Source of the DNA: Corallincola platygyrae
GTDB taxonomy: Bacteria > Pseudomonadota > Gammaproteobacteria > Enterobacterales > Neiellaceae
NCBI RefSeq assembly: GCF_039544265.1
Contig: NZ_BAABLI010000017.1
Location: 62,001 to 126,000, forward strand
Direction: 5' to 3'
Length of the DNA: 64,000 nucleotides
Shown: piece by piece, positions 44,957 to 54,002 of the stretch
Layout of the letters: each line of letters begins with the position of its first letter
How positions within the stretch are numbered: the stretch's first letter is position 1
Made by a program: the position numbers and the translations under genes
The notes under the pieces: model-generated
What the model saw: only the letters and a program-made list of their open reading frames with translations
Databases searched by the model: none
What the model was told of the DNA's origin: nothing

Positions 44957-45433
44957 CTAGTCTGATTCAGCGACAGCTTGAATGGATGTCAGTCGCTGAG
45001 TGACCTCTTCTCTTATTGGCGAACTAAACATGGAGAGCGGCACAAAGTACTCCAAATCATTGCGACATCTCACCAGCACACCGTCTATGGCTCCCCTTTG
45101 CTCCTGCATAATGCCTGTAACGGCATGCAACTCAATGTTGGCCGTTGCCATGCCACCTTGTATGACCACCAGCATACGGTCAGTAAACGTAAGTGAAACG
45201 TCATGGTGACTGGCAAAGGGAAACAGCACCCCGAAGATCCCCAACGTTAATACAAAGCTACTAAATGCGTTACTCAGTTCCAGATAAAAACCTGTGACAC
45301 CAATAGGGATAAGCAGTAGGCAGCCACAAAACAGTACTAAGCGTTTCGCTGTCCATCGCGTGGATTTGTAGTGATTACGCAAACGTCCCCCCAGTCTCAG
45401 GTTTTTAATCAAGCTGCCAGCATGACCAATCAT
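44957..45433 (-). CDS. Two-TM protein with C-terminal beta domain
   Basis: This 158-residue protein has a basic N-terminus, a TM hairpin (about residues 30-72) and a beta-rich domain (VSLTFTDRMLVVIQGGMATANIELHAVTGIMQEQ ... VLVRCRNDLEYFVPLSMF) reminiscent of bacterial PH-like domains. AGGGC precedes the ATG. The zinc-ribbon gene lies just downstream. A similar pair occurs at 50458-51331. Confidence 0.6.
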   Translation of the reverse strand: MIGHAGSLIKNLRLGGRLRNHYKSTRWTAKRLVLFCGCLLLIPIGVTGFYLELSNAFSSFVLTLGIFGVLFPFASHHDVSLTFTDRMLVVIQGGMATANIELHAVTGIMQEQRGAIDGVLVRCRNDLEYFVPLSMFSSPIREEVTQRLTSIQAVAESD

Positions 45434-45615
45434 AAGCCCTACTTATATCTTATATCGACCGTTTTTTGAGCACTTATTGATAAATTTCTTCCCGTTCGAA
45501 AGAGGAAGCGAACTGGTGATAGTGAAACAGATGTGCGCCAGACAGCTTCCAGAGGCCACTGCATCGCAAAGAGCCGCTGCAGTACATCATTTCACATTTT
45601 TTTGAGATTTATTCG

Positions 45616-48360
45616 ATGAAAAACAATTGGTTCAATAAAACCACGAAAGAAACGTTGCAGGCACTGAACAGCAGCAACGAAGGTCTTTTGCATGAAGAGG
45701 TTGCACAGAGGCAGCAACAGTATGGCAAAAATGAGTTGCAGGAGAATCAAGGGAAAACGCCACTTGAGCTGTTCCTGCATCAGTTTAAAAACCCACTGAT
45801 TTTAATTCTGGCCATCGGCGCCCTTGTCTCCTTTGCCACCGGCCACCTGATTGACGCCATCGCCATCAGCGCCATTATTTTGATCAATGCCGGTATCGCC
45901 TTCTGGCAGGAGCTAAAAGCACAAAAGAGTATGCAGGCACTGAAAGATATGGCTGCCCCCATGTCTTTAGTTATTCGGAATGGCGAAGTCATTGACGTCC
46001 CCGCCAGCGAGCTTGTTCCTGGCGACATGCTGAAGATCCAAACCGGCGACATTCTCGCCGCGGATGTGCGCATTCTCGAAGCCCACAACCTGAACATTGA
46101 CGAAGCGGCACTCACTGGCGAATCAGAGCCAGTTGAAAAACACGCAGAGGCATTGCAGGAAAAAGAGATCCCGCTGGGTGACCAGAACAACATGGGCTTT
46201 ATGACCACCATTGTCACTTCTGGCCATGGTTTAGGAGTAGTCACAGGCACCGGCATGCAGACGGAAGTGGGTCATATCGCCGACCTGATGAGTTCAACCG
46301 AAGAAGTTAAGACACCGATGCAGGTGCGCATGGACACCATTGCCAAGTCCCTGATGTTTGTTGCACTGGGCGTGGTTGCTGTCGTTGCTGGTATCGGTCT
46401 GTTCTATGGTATGGCGTGGTTAGAGGTCATTAACACCAGCATCTCTTTGTCTGTCGCGGCTATTCCTGAGGGACTTCCCACTATCGTTTCCATTGTGCTG
46501 ACCATGGGCTCAGTGAAGATGGCCAAGAGCAACGCCTTGGCGCGCCAACTTTCTGCCATTGAAACCCTGGGCTCAACCACGGTTATCTGTTCAGACAAAA
46601 CAGGCACGCTGACACAAAACCAGATGCAGGTAATGAAAAGCTACGACGGCGCTGGCCGCTACTGGAATGTATCGGGTGAAGGTTTTGACCTGAAGGGCGA
46701 ATTCCAACCGGCTGGCCATCAGGTTCCGGCCAACGAGAGCCTGGAAATGATGATGGGTCTGACCGTTGCCAGCCTATGTAATGACGCCGAACACAAGGTG
46801 ACGAATGGCGAGTCTCAGGTACGCGGCAACCCCACCGAAGGCGCGCTGTTAGTCGCAGCCGCTAAAGTTGAACTGGACCTGGAGACGCTGACCCAGAAGG
46901 GCTATCAGGTCATCAAGAAGTTCCCATTTGATTCCGCTCGCAAGATGGCTTCCGTCATCGTCAAAGATGGCGAAGGCAACCACTTCCTCGCAGCCAAAGG
47001 CGCGCCTGATGTGATGCTCAACCATGCCAGCGGTTTTATGGCGGACGGTAAAGTACTGAGTTTGTCTCCTCAGGTGCAGGGTAGCCAAGCACTCGCGACA
47101 TCACCGGCTGACGAGTGTGTTGCAGGTTATCACCAGGCGATCGACCAGTTTGCTAATGATGCCTTGCGGACGCTGGCCGTTGGTTTCCGTGAACTAGATG
47201 AAAGCCAGCTCGACAAAAAATATGAAGAACTGGAAAAAGATCTCACCCTGCTTGGCTTGTTCGGCATCATGGACCCGCCGCGTCCAGAGGTTCGTCAGGC
47301 GATAGAAGATTGTTTCTCGGCAGGCATTCGTACCGTGATGATCACGGGCGACCACGCCCTGACCGCGGCAGCAATTGCACGGGATATCGGCATTATTCGC
47401 AGCGATGATGACAAAGTGGTGACCGGTGCAGAATTGGACCAGATGGACGATGATGAACTGTACGCGATTTGCCCTAACGTGGCCGTGTTTGCTCGCGTCA
47501 CCCCAGAACACAAGCTGCGCATCGTGAAAGCACAGCAGCACAACAACGAAGTCGCTTCCATGACAGGTGACGGCGTCAACGACGCGCCTGCATTGCGTCG
47601 CGCTGATATTGGTGTCGCTATGGGCATTACCGGCACGTCAGTCGCAAAAGACTCAAGCGACCTGATCCTATTGGATGACAACTTCAGCACTATCGTGAAA
47701 GCGGTACGTCAGGGTCGACAGATCTTCGATAACCTGTGCAAGTTCATCCGTCAGGCCCTGACCGCCAACGTGGGTGAAGTCTCAGTGATTCTGTTTGCCT
47801 TCCTGCTGATGGGCCCAGAGATGGTTTTACCTCTGACGCCACTGATGATCCTCTGGATTAACCTGGTCTCTGACGGTTTGCCAGCATTGGCACTGGGTGT
47901 TGAACCCGAAGAGCAAGACTTGATGGAACGTCAGCCGCGCAAGCGTAATGCGAGCTTCTTTGGCAACCACTTGGGTAGCCGTATCGTATGCCGCGGCCTG
48001 GCGCTGGGCGGTGCAAGTTACCTGGCTTTCAGCTGGTCGCTGGGCGCGGGTCACTCAGAGATGTATGCCCAGACCGTTGCTTTCGCTATGTTGATTTTCG
48101 CTCAGCTGTGGCACCTGTTTGATTCGCGTACCTTTACCACGCTGTTTCGCAAGAACCCTTTTACCAATAAGTACTTGCTGGGTGCGGTCGCTTTATCTGC
48201 GGGCTTATCACTGGGTGTCATCTATACCAGCATGGGACAAGCCGTGTTTATGACCGAAGCATTGCAACTGACCCACTTGCTTGGCATCGCGCTGGCTGCA
48301 GCACTACCTACTTTCCTACTGTCAGGTGTTAAGGAGGTGACAAAGATTAAGTGGCTGTAA
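45616..48360 (+). CDS. P-type ATPase, type IIA (Ca2+-type)
   Basis: This 914-residue cation pump has an actuator motif LTGESEPVEKHAEAL and the TM4 ion site AAIPEGLPTIVS, typical of SERCA/PMR1-like pumps. The phosphorylation site is ICSDKTGTLTQNQM (D327), the nucleotide domain has KGAPDVML, and the hinge is TGDGVNDAPALRRADIGVAMG. Ten TM helices are expected. Export of Ca2+ (or another divalent cation) is the family inference. It is a single gene with a terminator. Confidence 0.92.
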   Translation: MKNNWFNKTTKETLQALNSSNEGLLHEEVAQRQQQYGKNELQENQGKTPLELFLHQFKNPLILILAIGALVSFATGHLIDAIAISAIILINAGIAFWQELKAQKSMQALKDMAAPMSLVIRNGEVIDVPASELVPGDMLKIQTGDILAADVRILEAHNLNIDEAALTGESEPVEKHAEALQEKEIPLGDQNNMGFMTTIVTSGHGLGVVTGTGMQTEVGHIADLMSSTEEVKTPMQVRMDTIAKSLMFVALGVVAVVAGIGLFYGMAWLEVINTSISLSVAAIPEGLPTIVSIVLTMGSVKMAKSNALARQLSAIETLGSTTVICSDKTGTLTQNQMQVMKSYDGAGRYWNVSGEGFDLKGEFQPAGHQVPANESLEMMMGLTVASLCNDAEHKVTNGESQVRGNPTEGALLVAAAKVELDLETLTQKGYQVIKKFPFDSARKMASVIVKDGEGNHFLAAKGAPDVMLNHASGFMADGKVLSLSPQVQGSQALATSPADECVAGYHQAIDQFANDALRTLAVGFRELDESQLDKKYEELEKDLTLLGLFGIMDPPRPEVRQAIEDCFSAGIRTVMITGDHALTAAAIARDIGIIRSDDDKVVTGAELDQMDDDELYAICPNVAVFARVTPEHKLRIVKAQQHNNEVASMTGDGVNDAPALRRADIGVAMGITGTSVAKDSSDLILLDDNFSTIVKAVRQGRQIFDNLCKFIRQALTANVGEVSVILFAFLLMGPEMVLPLTPLMILWINLVSDGLPALALGVEPEEQDLMERQPRKRNASFFGNHLGSRIVCRGLALGGASYLAFSWSLGAGHSEMYAQTVAFAMLIFAQLWHLFDSRTFTTLFRKNPFTNKYLLGAVALSAGLSLGVIYTSMGQAVFMTEALQLTHLLGIALAAALPTFLLSGVKEVTKIKWL

Positions 48361-48387
48361 CCGACTAAACCCAATATTCGTAACTTC

Positions 48388-48419
48388 TCGGCGTGGCCTA
48401 AAAGCCACGCCGTTTTTAT
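48388..48419 (+). terminator. Intrinsic terminator after the P-type ATPase
   Basis: CGGCGTGGC / GCCACGCCG followed by TTTTTATTT. The T run overlaps the stop codon of the convergent LysR gene. Confidence 0.88.
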
Positions 48420-49327
48420 TTGGGAATGTAACCCAAATCTTTGGCAACCAGCCGGCACTGCTCTCGAAACCACTTATGGGCAGGATCGGTATTATTGCTG
48501 GGTAACCACATCATGGAAGCGGTCACTTTGGCGGGAAACGGCGCTTTAAATATTTGTAGCTTCAATGCCGGACAAAACTTTTCGGCAAAGCGACTCGGCA
48601 TGATGGTCAACCATTCAGAATCTCTCACCGCATAAAGCATCTCCATGGCACCTGGCGCACTCCACACGACGTTGCGCTTTTTCATAACACTCAAACTGAG
48701 CTCATCGATGTAAGACGACCCTGAATGCCATTGTCCATGAACAACGTGTTTCTCTGCCAGGTAGCTTTGTTCGGTAAGTGGCGCTTTTAACCGCGGATGG
48801 TTCTCTCTGGCGATCACCACCAGCTCATCTTCCAACAACACTTGTTTTGCCAGGTAACCATATTTATTGGTGTGCAATCCGATATTGAGATCAAACCGCT
48901 GGAAACGGAGATCAGCCTCCAAATCATCAGTGAACGGAGGATGGACTTCGATACCACACTCAGGTGCGATACCTTTAATTCGTTCAATCAACCGCGGTAC
49001 AAAGGTGTAGTTGAGTGTGGAAAGTAAACACAGCGAAAACACCCGCGTACATGCCTTGGGGTTAAACCGTTTCGCCGACATCAGTGTGGAATGACAGCTT
49101 TGTACCGCCTGCTGCAAGATGGGAAATAAGTCGTAAGCGACACTGGTGGGTACCACGCCTCGACTGCCGCGATTAAAGAGCTGATCGTCATACAGCTCTC
49201 GCAATCGATTGATGGCTTGGCTGACCGCTGGCTGGCTCATGTTCAGGCGCTTCGCTGCTTTCGACAGACTTTGTTCTTCCATCACCGCAACGAAAATGGG
49301 AAACAAACTAAAATCGCTATGTTTCAT
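48416..49327 (-). CDS. LysR-family transcriptional regulator
   Basis: This regulator has about 304 residues from the ATG at 49327 (MKHSDFSLFPIFVAVMEEQSLSKAAKRLNMSQPAVSQAINRLRELYDDQLF). The frame is open eight more codons. The effector domain has the NodD/PnbR-like character LCLLSTLNYTFVPRLIERIKGIAPECGIEVHPP. It is convergent with the ATPase gene; target unknown. Confidence 0.9.
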   Translation of the reverse strand: MKHSDFSLFPIFVAVMEEQSLSKAAKRLNMSQPAVSQAINRLRELYDDQLFNRGSRGVVPTSVAYDLFPILQQAVQSCHSTLMSAKRFNPKACTRVFSLCLLSTLNYTFVPRLIERIKGIAPECGIEVHPPFTDDLEADLRFQRFDLNIGLHTNKYGYLAKQVLLEDELVVIARENHPRLKAPLTEQSYLAEKHVVHGQWHSGSSYIDELSLSVMKKRNVVWSAPGAMEMLYAVRDSEWLTIMPSRFAEKFCPALKLQIFKAPFPAKVTASMMWLPSNNTDPAHKWFREQCRLVAKDLGYIPK

Positions 49328-49487
49328 GTGGCGTCCAACTGCCTCGAACAATCGTATTATCGATGGGTTTAGTGTAATCGCGATTAACTAAATGTCAGTA
49401 CGTATCCTACAAAGAGTGTGACACTATGCTACTGAATTTAAAGATAGGATCAGGGGGAATAGTCGGGAAACAGGAAGAACTCAGACA

Positions 49488-49519
49488 GAAAAAAGCCAGC
49501 CTTTGGGAGTTGGCTGGCG
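49488..49519 (-). terminator. Intrinsic terminator of the small membrane gene
   Basis: GCCAGCC / GGCTGGC with a ten-base loop is followed on the minus strand by TTTTTT. It lies about 30 bp after the stop at 49548. Confidence 0.82.
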
Positions 49520-49547
49520 TCAAAGCATGCTCAGGGCCGTTGGCCGT

Positions 49548-49805
49548 TTAAGCACATTGGCGCATATCAGAAACAGGCTCGGGCTCGTCTAGTTTGGCTT
49601 TTATCTCGGCCAACTCTCTCATCATCTGCTGGTTGGTCAGGTTGTCTTTATGCGCCATGATGATCAGCTTCACTGATACCAGGAACACGCCGGTTTCCAG
49701 CAATAGCTCCTTGGTGAATCCGGTGGCAAACAGCGCCAGAGCAAACAGTACAAAAGTTATGACGATAACAAACGTTGAGATCTTATCTAAATCGAAGCGT
49801 TTCAT
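49548..49805 (-). CDS. Small two-TM membrane protein
   Basis: This 85-residue protein starts at 49805, where ATG follows AGGGGG by five bases (six more codons are open upstream). Two hydrophobic segments (about residues 8-30 and 33-50) are followed by a charged helix (NLTNQQMMRELAEIKAKLDEPE). No family is recognised. It is a single gene with its own terminator. Confidence 0.65.
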   Translation of the reverse strand: MKRFDLDKISTFVIVITFVLFALALFATGFTKELLLETGVFLVSVKLIIMAHKDNLTNQQMMRELAEIKAKLDEPEPVSDMRQCA

Positions 49806-50139
49806 AAGGCCCCCTTCAGGCAATCCAGTTTCAAACCCAGAATTTAAACAACTGCGATAACGTGCAGCTTTGCTCGGTTTAACAACTGGCTTTCTGCTAA
49901 GAGAAATACACCCTAAGCCTTATGGCTGACCCGTCATCTAACCGCGACGACAATGTACCAAGCACACCATAAAAATTGGTCAATACAAGATATAAGTGGT
50001 GCTTATGTTTTACTGGTAGCTCCAACTGGCTGACAATACAGCGAGCTTGCGGACGCGCCGAATTTACTTAAAGTGCAGCAATGATAACAATCCACACTTC
50101 GTGGCTAGCTAAACTGAGAGCTGTCAGAGGACAAACCCC
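49806..50139. other. Intergenic region without visible gene
   Basis: This is about 330 bp between divergent small genes. It is A+T-rich near 49960-50000, where a weak inverted repeat AAGCAC / GTGCTT occurs. No ORF with a ribosome site, terminator or RNA was found. Confidence 0.45.
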
Positions 50140-50418
50140 ATGAAGAGCACCCGGCCTTGCCGATACTGTGAAAATGCGCTGATGGTGAAGCTCGGTCGTT
50201 GCCAAGCCTGTATGGTGAAGTCAGCGCTGTTTGCCCTGGTTTGTCTGATCGCACTGACCGTGACGCCAACAAGTCAGCAAATTCTCTGGCTGACCTGGTG
50301 TGCCGGCGCCTTCGGTTTTGGGGCACTTCTGTTACTGCATCTGCTATTTGCATTGGCTTATCGGTTGAGAGGAGATAAAAGCACGTCAGACGCCGGAGAA
50401 CCAAAGCAGAACCATTGA
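50140..50418 (+). CDS. DUF3624-like zinc-ribbon membrane protein
   Basis: This 92-residue protein begins with a four-Cys ribbon (CRYCENALMVKLGRCQACM), as in DUF3624 of vibrios and relatives. Two TM helices follow (about 28-45, 52-74), with a polar tail. The role is unknown. Confidence 0.7.
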   Translation: MKSTRPCRYCENALMVKLGRCQACMVKSALFALVCLIALTVTPTSQQILWLTWCAGAFGFGALLLLHLLFALAYRLRGDKSTSDAGEPKQNH

Positions 50419-50457
50419 CCTGAGCACTTGGTTAAAAATGCAATACGGTCATCAGGC

Positions 50458-50880
50458 TTACAACTGACGATTCAAAGCACGAAGCAGCTGTTCTGGTTCG
50501 GTAAAACACACAAACCGCAACCGCTCGTTCCCTGCCATATCCACAGTAACCACCGGCAACCTGATAATCTCTCGATACGTCACCCGCGTTATTGCTGAAA
50601 GTGGGCGAGTCACAAGGTAGCCGTTTTTATGGTTTTCATAGGTTAACTGCTCAGAGTCGACTGTCAGTTGATAGCTTTGCAGTAGCGGAAGTTTATGGGA
50701 GGAGAATCTGCGCAATCCATCAAGGATGACAACACCACTGAAAACAAACAGCGCTGCGGTCATTTCGCTACCCGTGACGACATAGCTGAGTGCACCAAGG
50801 ACCAACAACACAAAGCCAGCGTATTGAAACCTTGGTTTAATGCGCTCAAACAGTGCGGTATCAAAGTGGCTGGTTAGCAT
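50458..50880 (-). CDS. Two-TM protein with C-terminal beta domain
   Basis: This 140-residue protein has a TM hairpin (about 19-58) followed by a beta-rich stretch (YQLTVDSEQLTYENHKNGYLVTRPLSAITRVTYREIIRLPVVTVDM) suggestive of a PH-like fold. It lies 16 bp downstream of a zinc-ribbon gene on the same strand. The layout mirrors the pair at 44572-45433. Confidence 0.6.
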   Translation of the reverse strand: MLTSHFDTALFERIKPRFQYAGFVLLVLGALSYVVTGSEMTAALFVFSGVVILDGLRRFSSHKLPLLQSYQLTVDSEQLTYENHKNGYLVTRPLSAITRVTYREIIRLPVVTVDMAGNERLRFVCFTEPEQLLRALNRQL

Positions 50881-50896
50881 TTCCTATCAGACCCGA

Positions 50897-51331
50897 TTAG
50901 AAGTCGAGACTTAAGCCCTTTCGTCGACGAAGATAACGGCAGTAAACAGAACAATCACATGACGGGCACGAAATAGTCCAACATTCATGCCGCTCTTCTT
51001 CAAAGTTCAGGGCACCGTTGCAGATGGGACAACTAGCATTGGAAAAGAAATCACAGCTCTCCACCTTTTGCTGTGGAGACATCAGCATAGTGGCAGGCGA
51101 CAGTAATACTGTCTCAGGGTCATCCCAACGGCTTTCGCATAAAGTCAGGCAATAATCAGTGAAGACTTTGGCCTCATAGGCTTGTTTACCTTCGGACGTG
51201 CGTCGGACTGCCTCTATCCATTTCTGAATGTTGGCGTACCTCTCTGGCCATCGCGCTTGATCAACATCTTTGAGACATTGAAGCAGCTCTTCCATTGAAT
51301 AAGTTGAATAGTCAGGTTCGAAATCAAACAT
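50897..51331 (-). CDS. Hypothetical protein with C-terminal zinc ribbon
   Basis: This 144-residue soluble protein has an acidic helical N-terminal half (MEELLQCLKDVDQARWPERYANIQKWIEAVRR). A Cys-rich end follows, CPICNGALNFEEERHECWTISCPSCDCSVYCRY, likely a zinc ribbon. No named family is recognised. It is probably in an operon with the two-TM gene that follows. Confidence 0.62.
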   Translation of the reverse strand: MFDFEPDYSTYSMEELLQCLKDVDQARWPERYANIQKWIEAVRRTSEGKQAYEAKVFTDYCLTLCESRWDDPETVLLSPATMLMSPQQKVESCDFFSNASCPICNGALNFEEERHECWTISCPSCDCSVYCRYLRRRKGLSLDF

Positions 51332-51464
51332 GGTTTGGTAGCTACAGACCTGTCACTTGAGCGAATACGGTGTGGTATATACCAATCTCACCATTTGTTC
51401 ATCTGCCAGCAAGTGGTCAGCACAAACCTTGGGATAAAGATCATGGGTTTTGATGACAACTTCG

Positions 51465-51689
51465 TTAATAGTTGTTGCGTACCGATTCGCTCAGCTCGGA
51501 TAGCGGCTTGGGGAAACCTAAGGTATACACAAACCGGTTTTCGCTATCTTCAAACACGCTGTGGGCCACCCCCAGCAAAACAAAACCTTCTTCCAGCAAG
51601 GCACTGGCATCTTTCGCGACTTCCGTTTCGATAATCTTGGTAATTCTGAGCAGAGTTTCCTGCGCCGTTGCAACGTCAGATTGAATCAT
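51465..51689 (-). CDS. Small hypothetical soluble protein
   Basis: This is a 74-residue protein (ALLEEGFVLLGVAHSVFEDSENRFVYTLGFPKP). AGGG seven bases before the ATG and a protein-like composition favour this strand over the overlapping plus-strand frame. The family is unknown. Confidence 0.55.
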   Translation of the reverse strand: MIQSDVATAQETLLRITKIIETEVAKDASALLEEGFVLLGVAHSVFEDSENRFVYTLGFPKPLSELSESVRNNY

Positions 51690-51864
51690 AGATCGACCCT
51701 ATGCTGTTGTTATACAAATAAGTATGGCTCACCCAGACCCAATTGGCCTACTGATTTAACAAACGTAAAGAGACTTAAAGCTTCTTTACCTTTCTCGACA
51801 GTGTCGGCCCTTTATCTGGCTAATAATCGTTCTAACACCCGCCAGACGTAAACAGGGATTCGAA

Positions 51865-53328
51865 ATGGGGTTAAACCGCAGTAAATTTCTATCGTATCAG
51901 CGCCAAATCTTTCTGATTTTACTTTTCAGTTGGCTAACTGGTTGCGGCGGGAGCTCCTCGGACAGCGGTGATGTGACGGCAGATGAAGGCACGCTTGAGG
52001 TCAACCTACCTGAAGATGAGGGTACAGGCTCAACCGATGCAGATAATTCTGGCGATGATGGCGATTCGAGCAGTGCAGACGATGAAGACACCAACAACCT
52101 CCCCATCGCCAATGCAGGCGCGGATCAGGTAGTCGCCGTTGGTGCGTTAGTATCACTGAGTGCAGCTGCCAGCACAGACTTGGATAACGACCCGCTCAGT
52201 TACCGTTGGTCGCTTATCTCTCAGCCAGCTGAAAGCAATACCGAGCTGGACGGTGATGCCAGTATGGTGGTGGAATTTACCGCGGACATGGCCGGAACCT
52301 ATCTATTAAGCCTGGTGGTTGCAGACCCCTATGGCAGCAGTGAAGCAGATACGGTTACCGTCACGGTCTCCAATCAGGGTGTTGATATTACAGATGCTAC
52401 CTTTACACAGCGCGCTGGCAGTTGTAGCTCTTACGTTGGCAGTTATTACGCCAATGTCACCGATATTCAGCGAGCGCTGGCATTTGATGGTGACATTGTT
52501 ATCACGCTGAACGATGAACTCTGCGCGATCCAATCAAACAATATTCCCAACCATGACTTTAACGATGCCACGGCAGCATTTGCCACCAATGTCAGTGCCC
52601 AACAGGCCAGTTATTTTGTACCGGCCAATCCCGTATTGGCGGCAGCATCTACCGAACTTAGCTTGGGCACCACCAATGCAGTGTTTCTAAATGGCGTGGC
52701 ATTGGATCTATTGGCAGCCGCTTGTTATGACGTGGGTAATGAACCTTTGGGGCGAGAGAAGATAGGTTGTGGCGAAGATCAGATAGACAACCCTTGGCGC
52801 TACGATCCCATGTCGCCGTTAAATGGATTCGGTACCGACCAACACAATGCACACACACAACCCGACGGCACCTACCACTACCACGGCAACCCAATGGCCA
52901 TGTTCGATCTGGATTGCGAGGCCAACGGCACGGCCAGTCCGGTGATAGGGTTTGCCGCCGATGGTTTTCCGATATTTGGCCCCTGTTTCGCAGATCCGCA
53001 ATCAGGCATCGTCAGCAAAGCACAGAGCAGTTATCAGTTAAGAAACAACGGTGGCCATCGCCAAGCTGTGACGGGTTACAGCACGCCGCAAGCGGGCACA
53101 GGTGACATTGCCTCCGACAACTACGACGGTCAGTTCAGAGGTGACTATGAATACATTGCAGGCAGCGGCGATCTGGATGAATGCAACGGCATGACCATTG
53201 ATGGTCAATACGGTTATTACGTTACCAATAGCTATCCTTGGGTGATTGGCTGCTTTAAAGGCTCACCGGATACTTCATTCAGCAAAACCGGCATGGCACT
53301 GGATAATCTGCTGCATTTGCATGAGTAG
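51865..53328 (+). CDS. YHYH-domain lipoprotein with PKD/Ig-like domain
   Basis: This 487-residue lipoprotein has a signal ending LTGC-GGSSS. It then has an acidic Ser/Asp linker and one PKD-like repeat (PIANAGADQVVAVGALVSLSAAASTDLDNDPLSYRWSL). A C-terminal YHYH domain follows, with DQHNAHTQPDGTYHYHGNP and FAADGFPIFGPC. The YHYH family is common in marine bacteria, with no firm function; paired Cys suggest a disulfide-rich surface protein. Confidence 0.82.
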   Translation: MGLNRSKFLSYQRQIFLILLFSWLTGCGGSSSDSGDVTADEGTLEVNLPEDEGTGSTDADNSGDDGDSSSADDEDTNNLPIANAGADQVVAVGALVSLSAAASTDLDNDPLSYRWSLISQPAESNTELDGDASMVVEFTADMAGTYLLSLVVADPYGSSEADTVTVTVSNQGVDITDATFTQRAGSCSSYVGSYYANVTDIQRALAFDGDIVITLNDELCAIQSNNIPNHDFNDATAAFATNVSAQQASYFVPANPVLAAASTELSLGTTNAVFLNGVALDLLAAACYDVGNEPLGREKIGCGEDQIDNPWRYDPMSPLNGFGTDQHNAHTQPDGTYHYHGNPMAMFDLDCEANGTASPVIGFAADGFPIFGPCFADPQSGIVSKAQSSYQLRNNGGHRQAVTGYSTPQAGTGDIASDNYDGQFRGDYEYIAGSGDLDECNGMTIDGQYGYYVTNSYPWVIGCFKGSPDTSFSKTGMALDNLLHLHE

Positions 53329-53481
53329 GGTGTAGTTTGGGGACGCAAGCAAGACTCTTAAGAGTACGGACTTCAATAAGAAAATTTTGCCCTATCAACA
53401 AAATTAATTTGCTCGCCAAATACGGCTTATCAGGCGCAATATCATGCAGTAATTTGGTTTCTCAAAACTGAGTATTCTGTA

Positions 53482-53802
53482 ATGAAATTGATTGTCACTT
53501 CTGCACTTTCGCTACTGCTGACATGGGCAGCGTGGGCAGACCCCGCGCCTCCTTACGAGCAGGAAGAAGTGCGCATGTTATGCGAAGAGTGGGCTGAATC
53601 TGATGAGGTTCCCGCCTCAGAGCATCAAACATACATCACCAGTTGTATGAAGATGGAGCTGGAGGCTCGCGGATACTATGAAGAAGAGCTGCAGCAAGAT
53701 GATCCGGCAACAATAGATTATCAGGCCGAAGAAGAGCCTTTGTATGATGACGACCAGTCAGAAGACAAGCAGCTCGAAAGCGGGCAATTTGAACAAGAGT
53801 AG
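53482..53802 (+). CDS. Small secreted acidic protein
   Basis: This 106-residue protein has a signal peptide (to AWA-DPAP). Two Cys (MLCEEW, TSCMKM) may pair. The C-terminal half is very acidic and Gln-rich. No family is recognised. A 45-codon gene follows 14 bp later and probably shares the transcript. Confidence 0.65.
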   Translation: MKLIVTSALSLLLTWAAWADPAPPYEQEEVRMLCEEWAESDEVPASEHQTYITSCMKMELEARGYYEEELQQDDPATIDYQAEEEPLYDDDQSEDKQLESGQFEQE

Positions 53803-53816
53803 AGAGTTATAGAGAA

Positions 53817-53954
53817 ATGAACGCTGAACAGTTTGACCGTAAGCTGAAAAGACAACGTCGTCAGCAGCGTAATCATCAAGACAAACTTGACCATGAACGA
53901 TGGGACGACGACGCACCTTTAATACAGAAGCCACGCCGTAAACACTGGCACTAA
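53817..53954 (+). CDS. 45-residue basic small protein
   Basis: This short ORF starts MNAEQFDRKLKRQRRQQRNH and ends PRRKHWH. It is highly charged and helical, with no signal or TM. The start lies 14 bases after the stop of the acidic secreted protein gene, with AGAGAG in the gap. The two products have opposite charge. A hairpin (GGGGCTT / AAGCCCC, about 53979-53997) follows. No family is recognised. Confidence 0.55.
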   Translation: MNAEQFDRKLKRQRRQQRNHQDKLDHERWDDDAPLIQKPRRKHWH

Positions 53955-53975
53955 ACCTCTGGATTAAAACTACCG

Positions 53976-54002
53976 TGCCTGCGGGGGCTTAAAGCCCCTG
54001 CA
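53976..54002. terminator. GC-rich hairpin between small gene and uvrD
   Basis: CTGCGGGGGCTT / AAGCCCCTGCAG spans the uvrD stop codon. It can end transcription from both sides, although T runs are absent. Confidence 0.55.
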
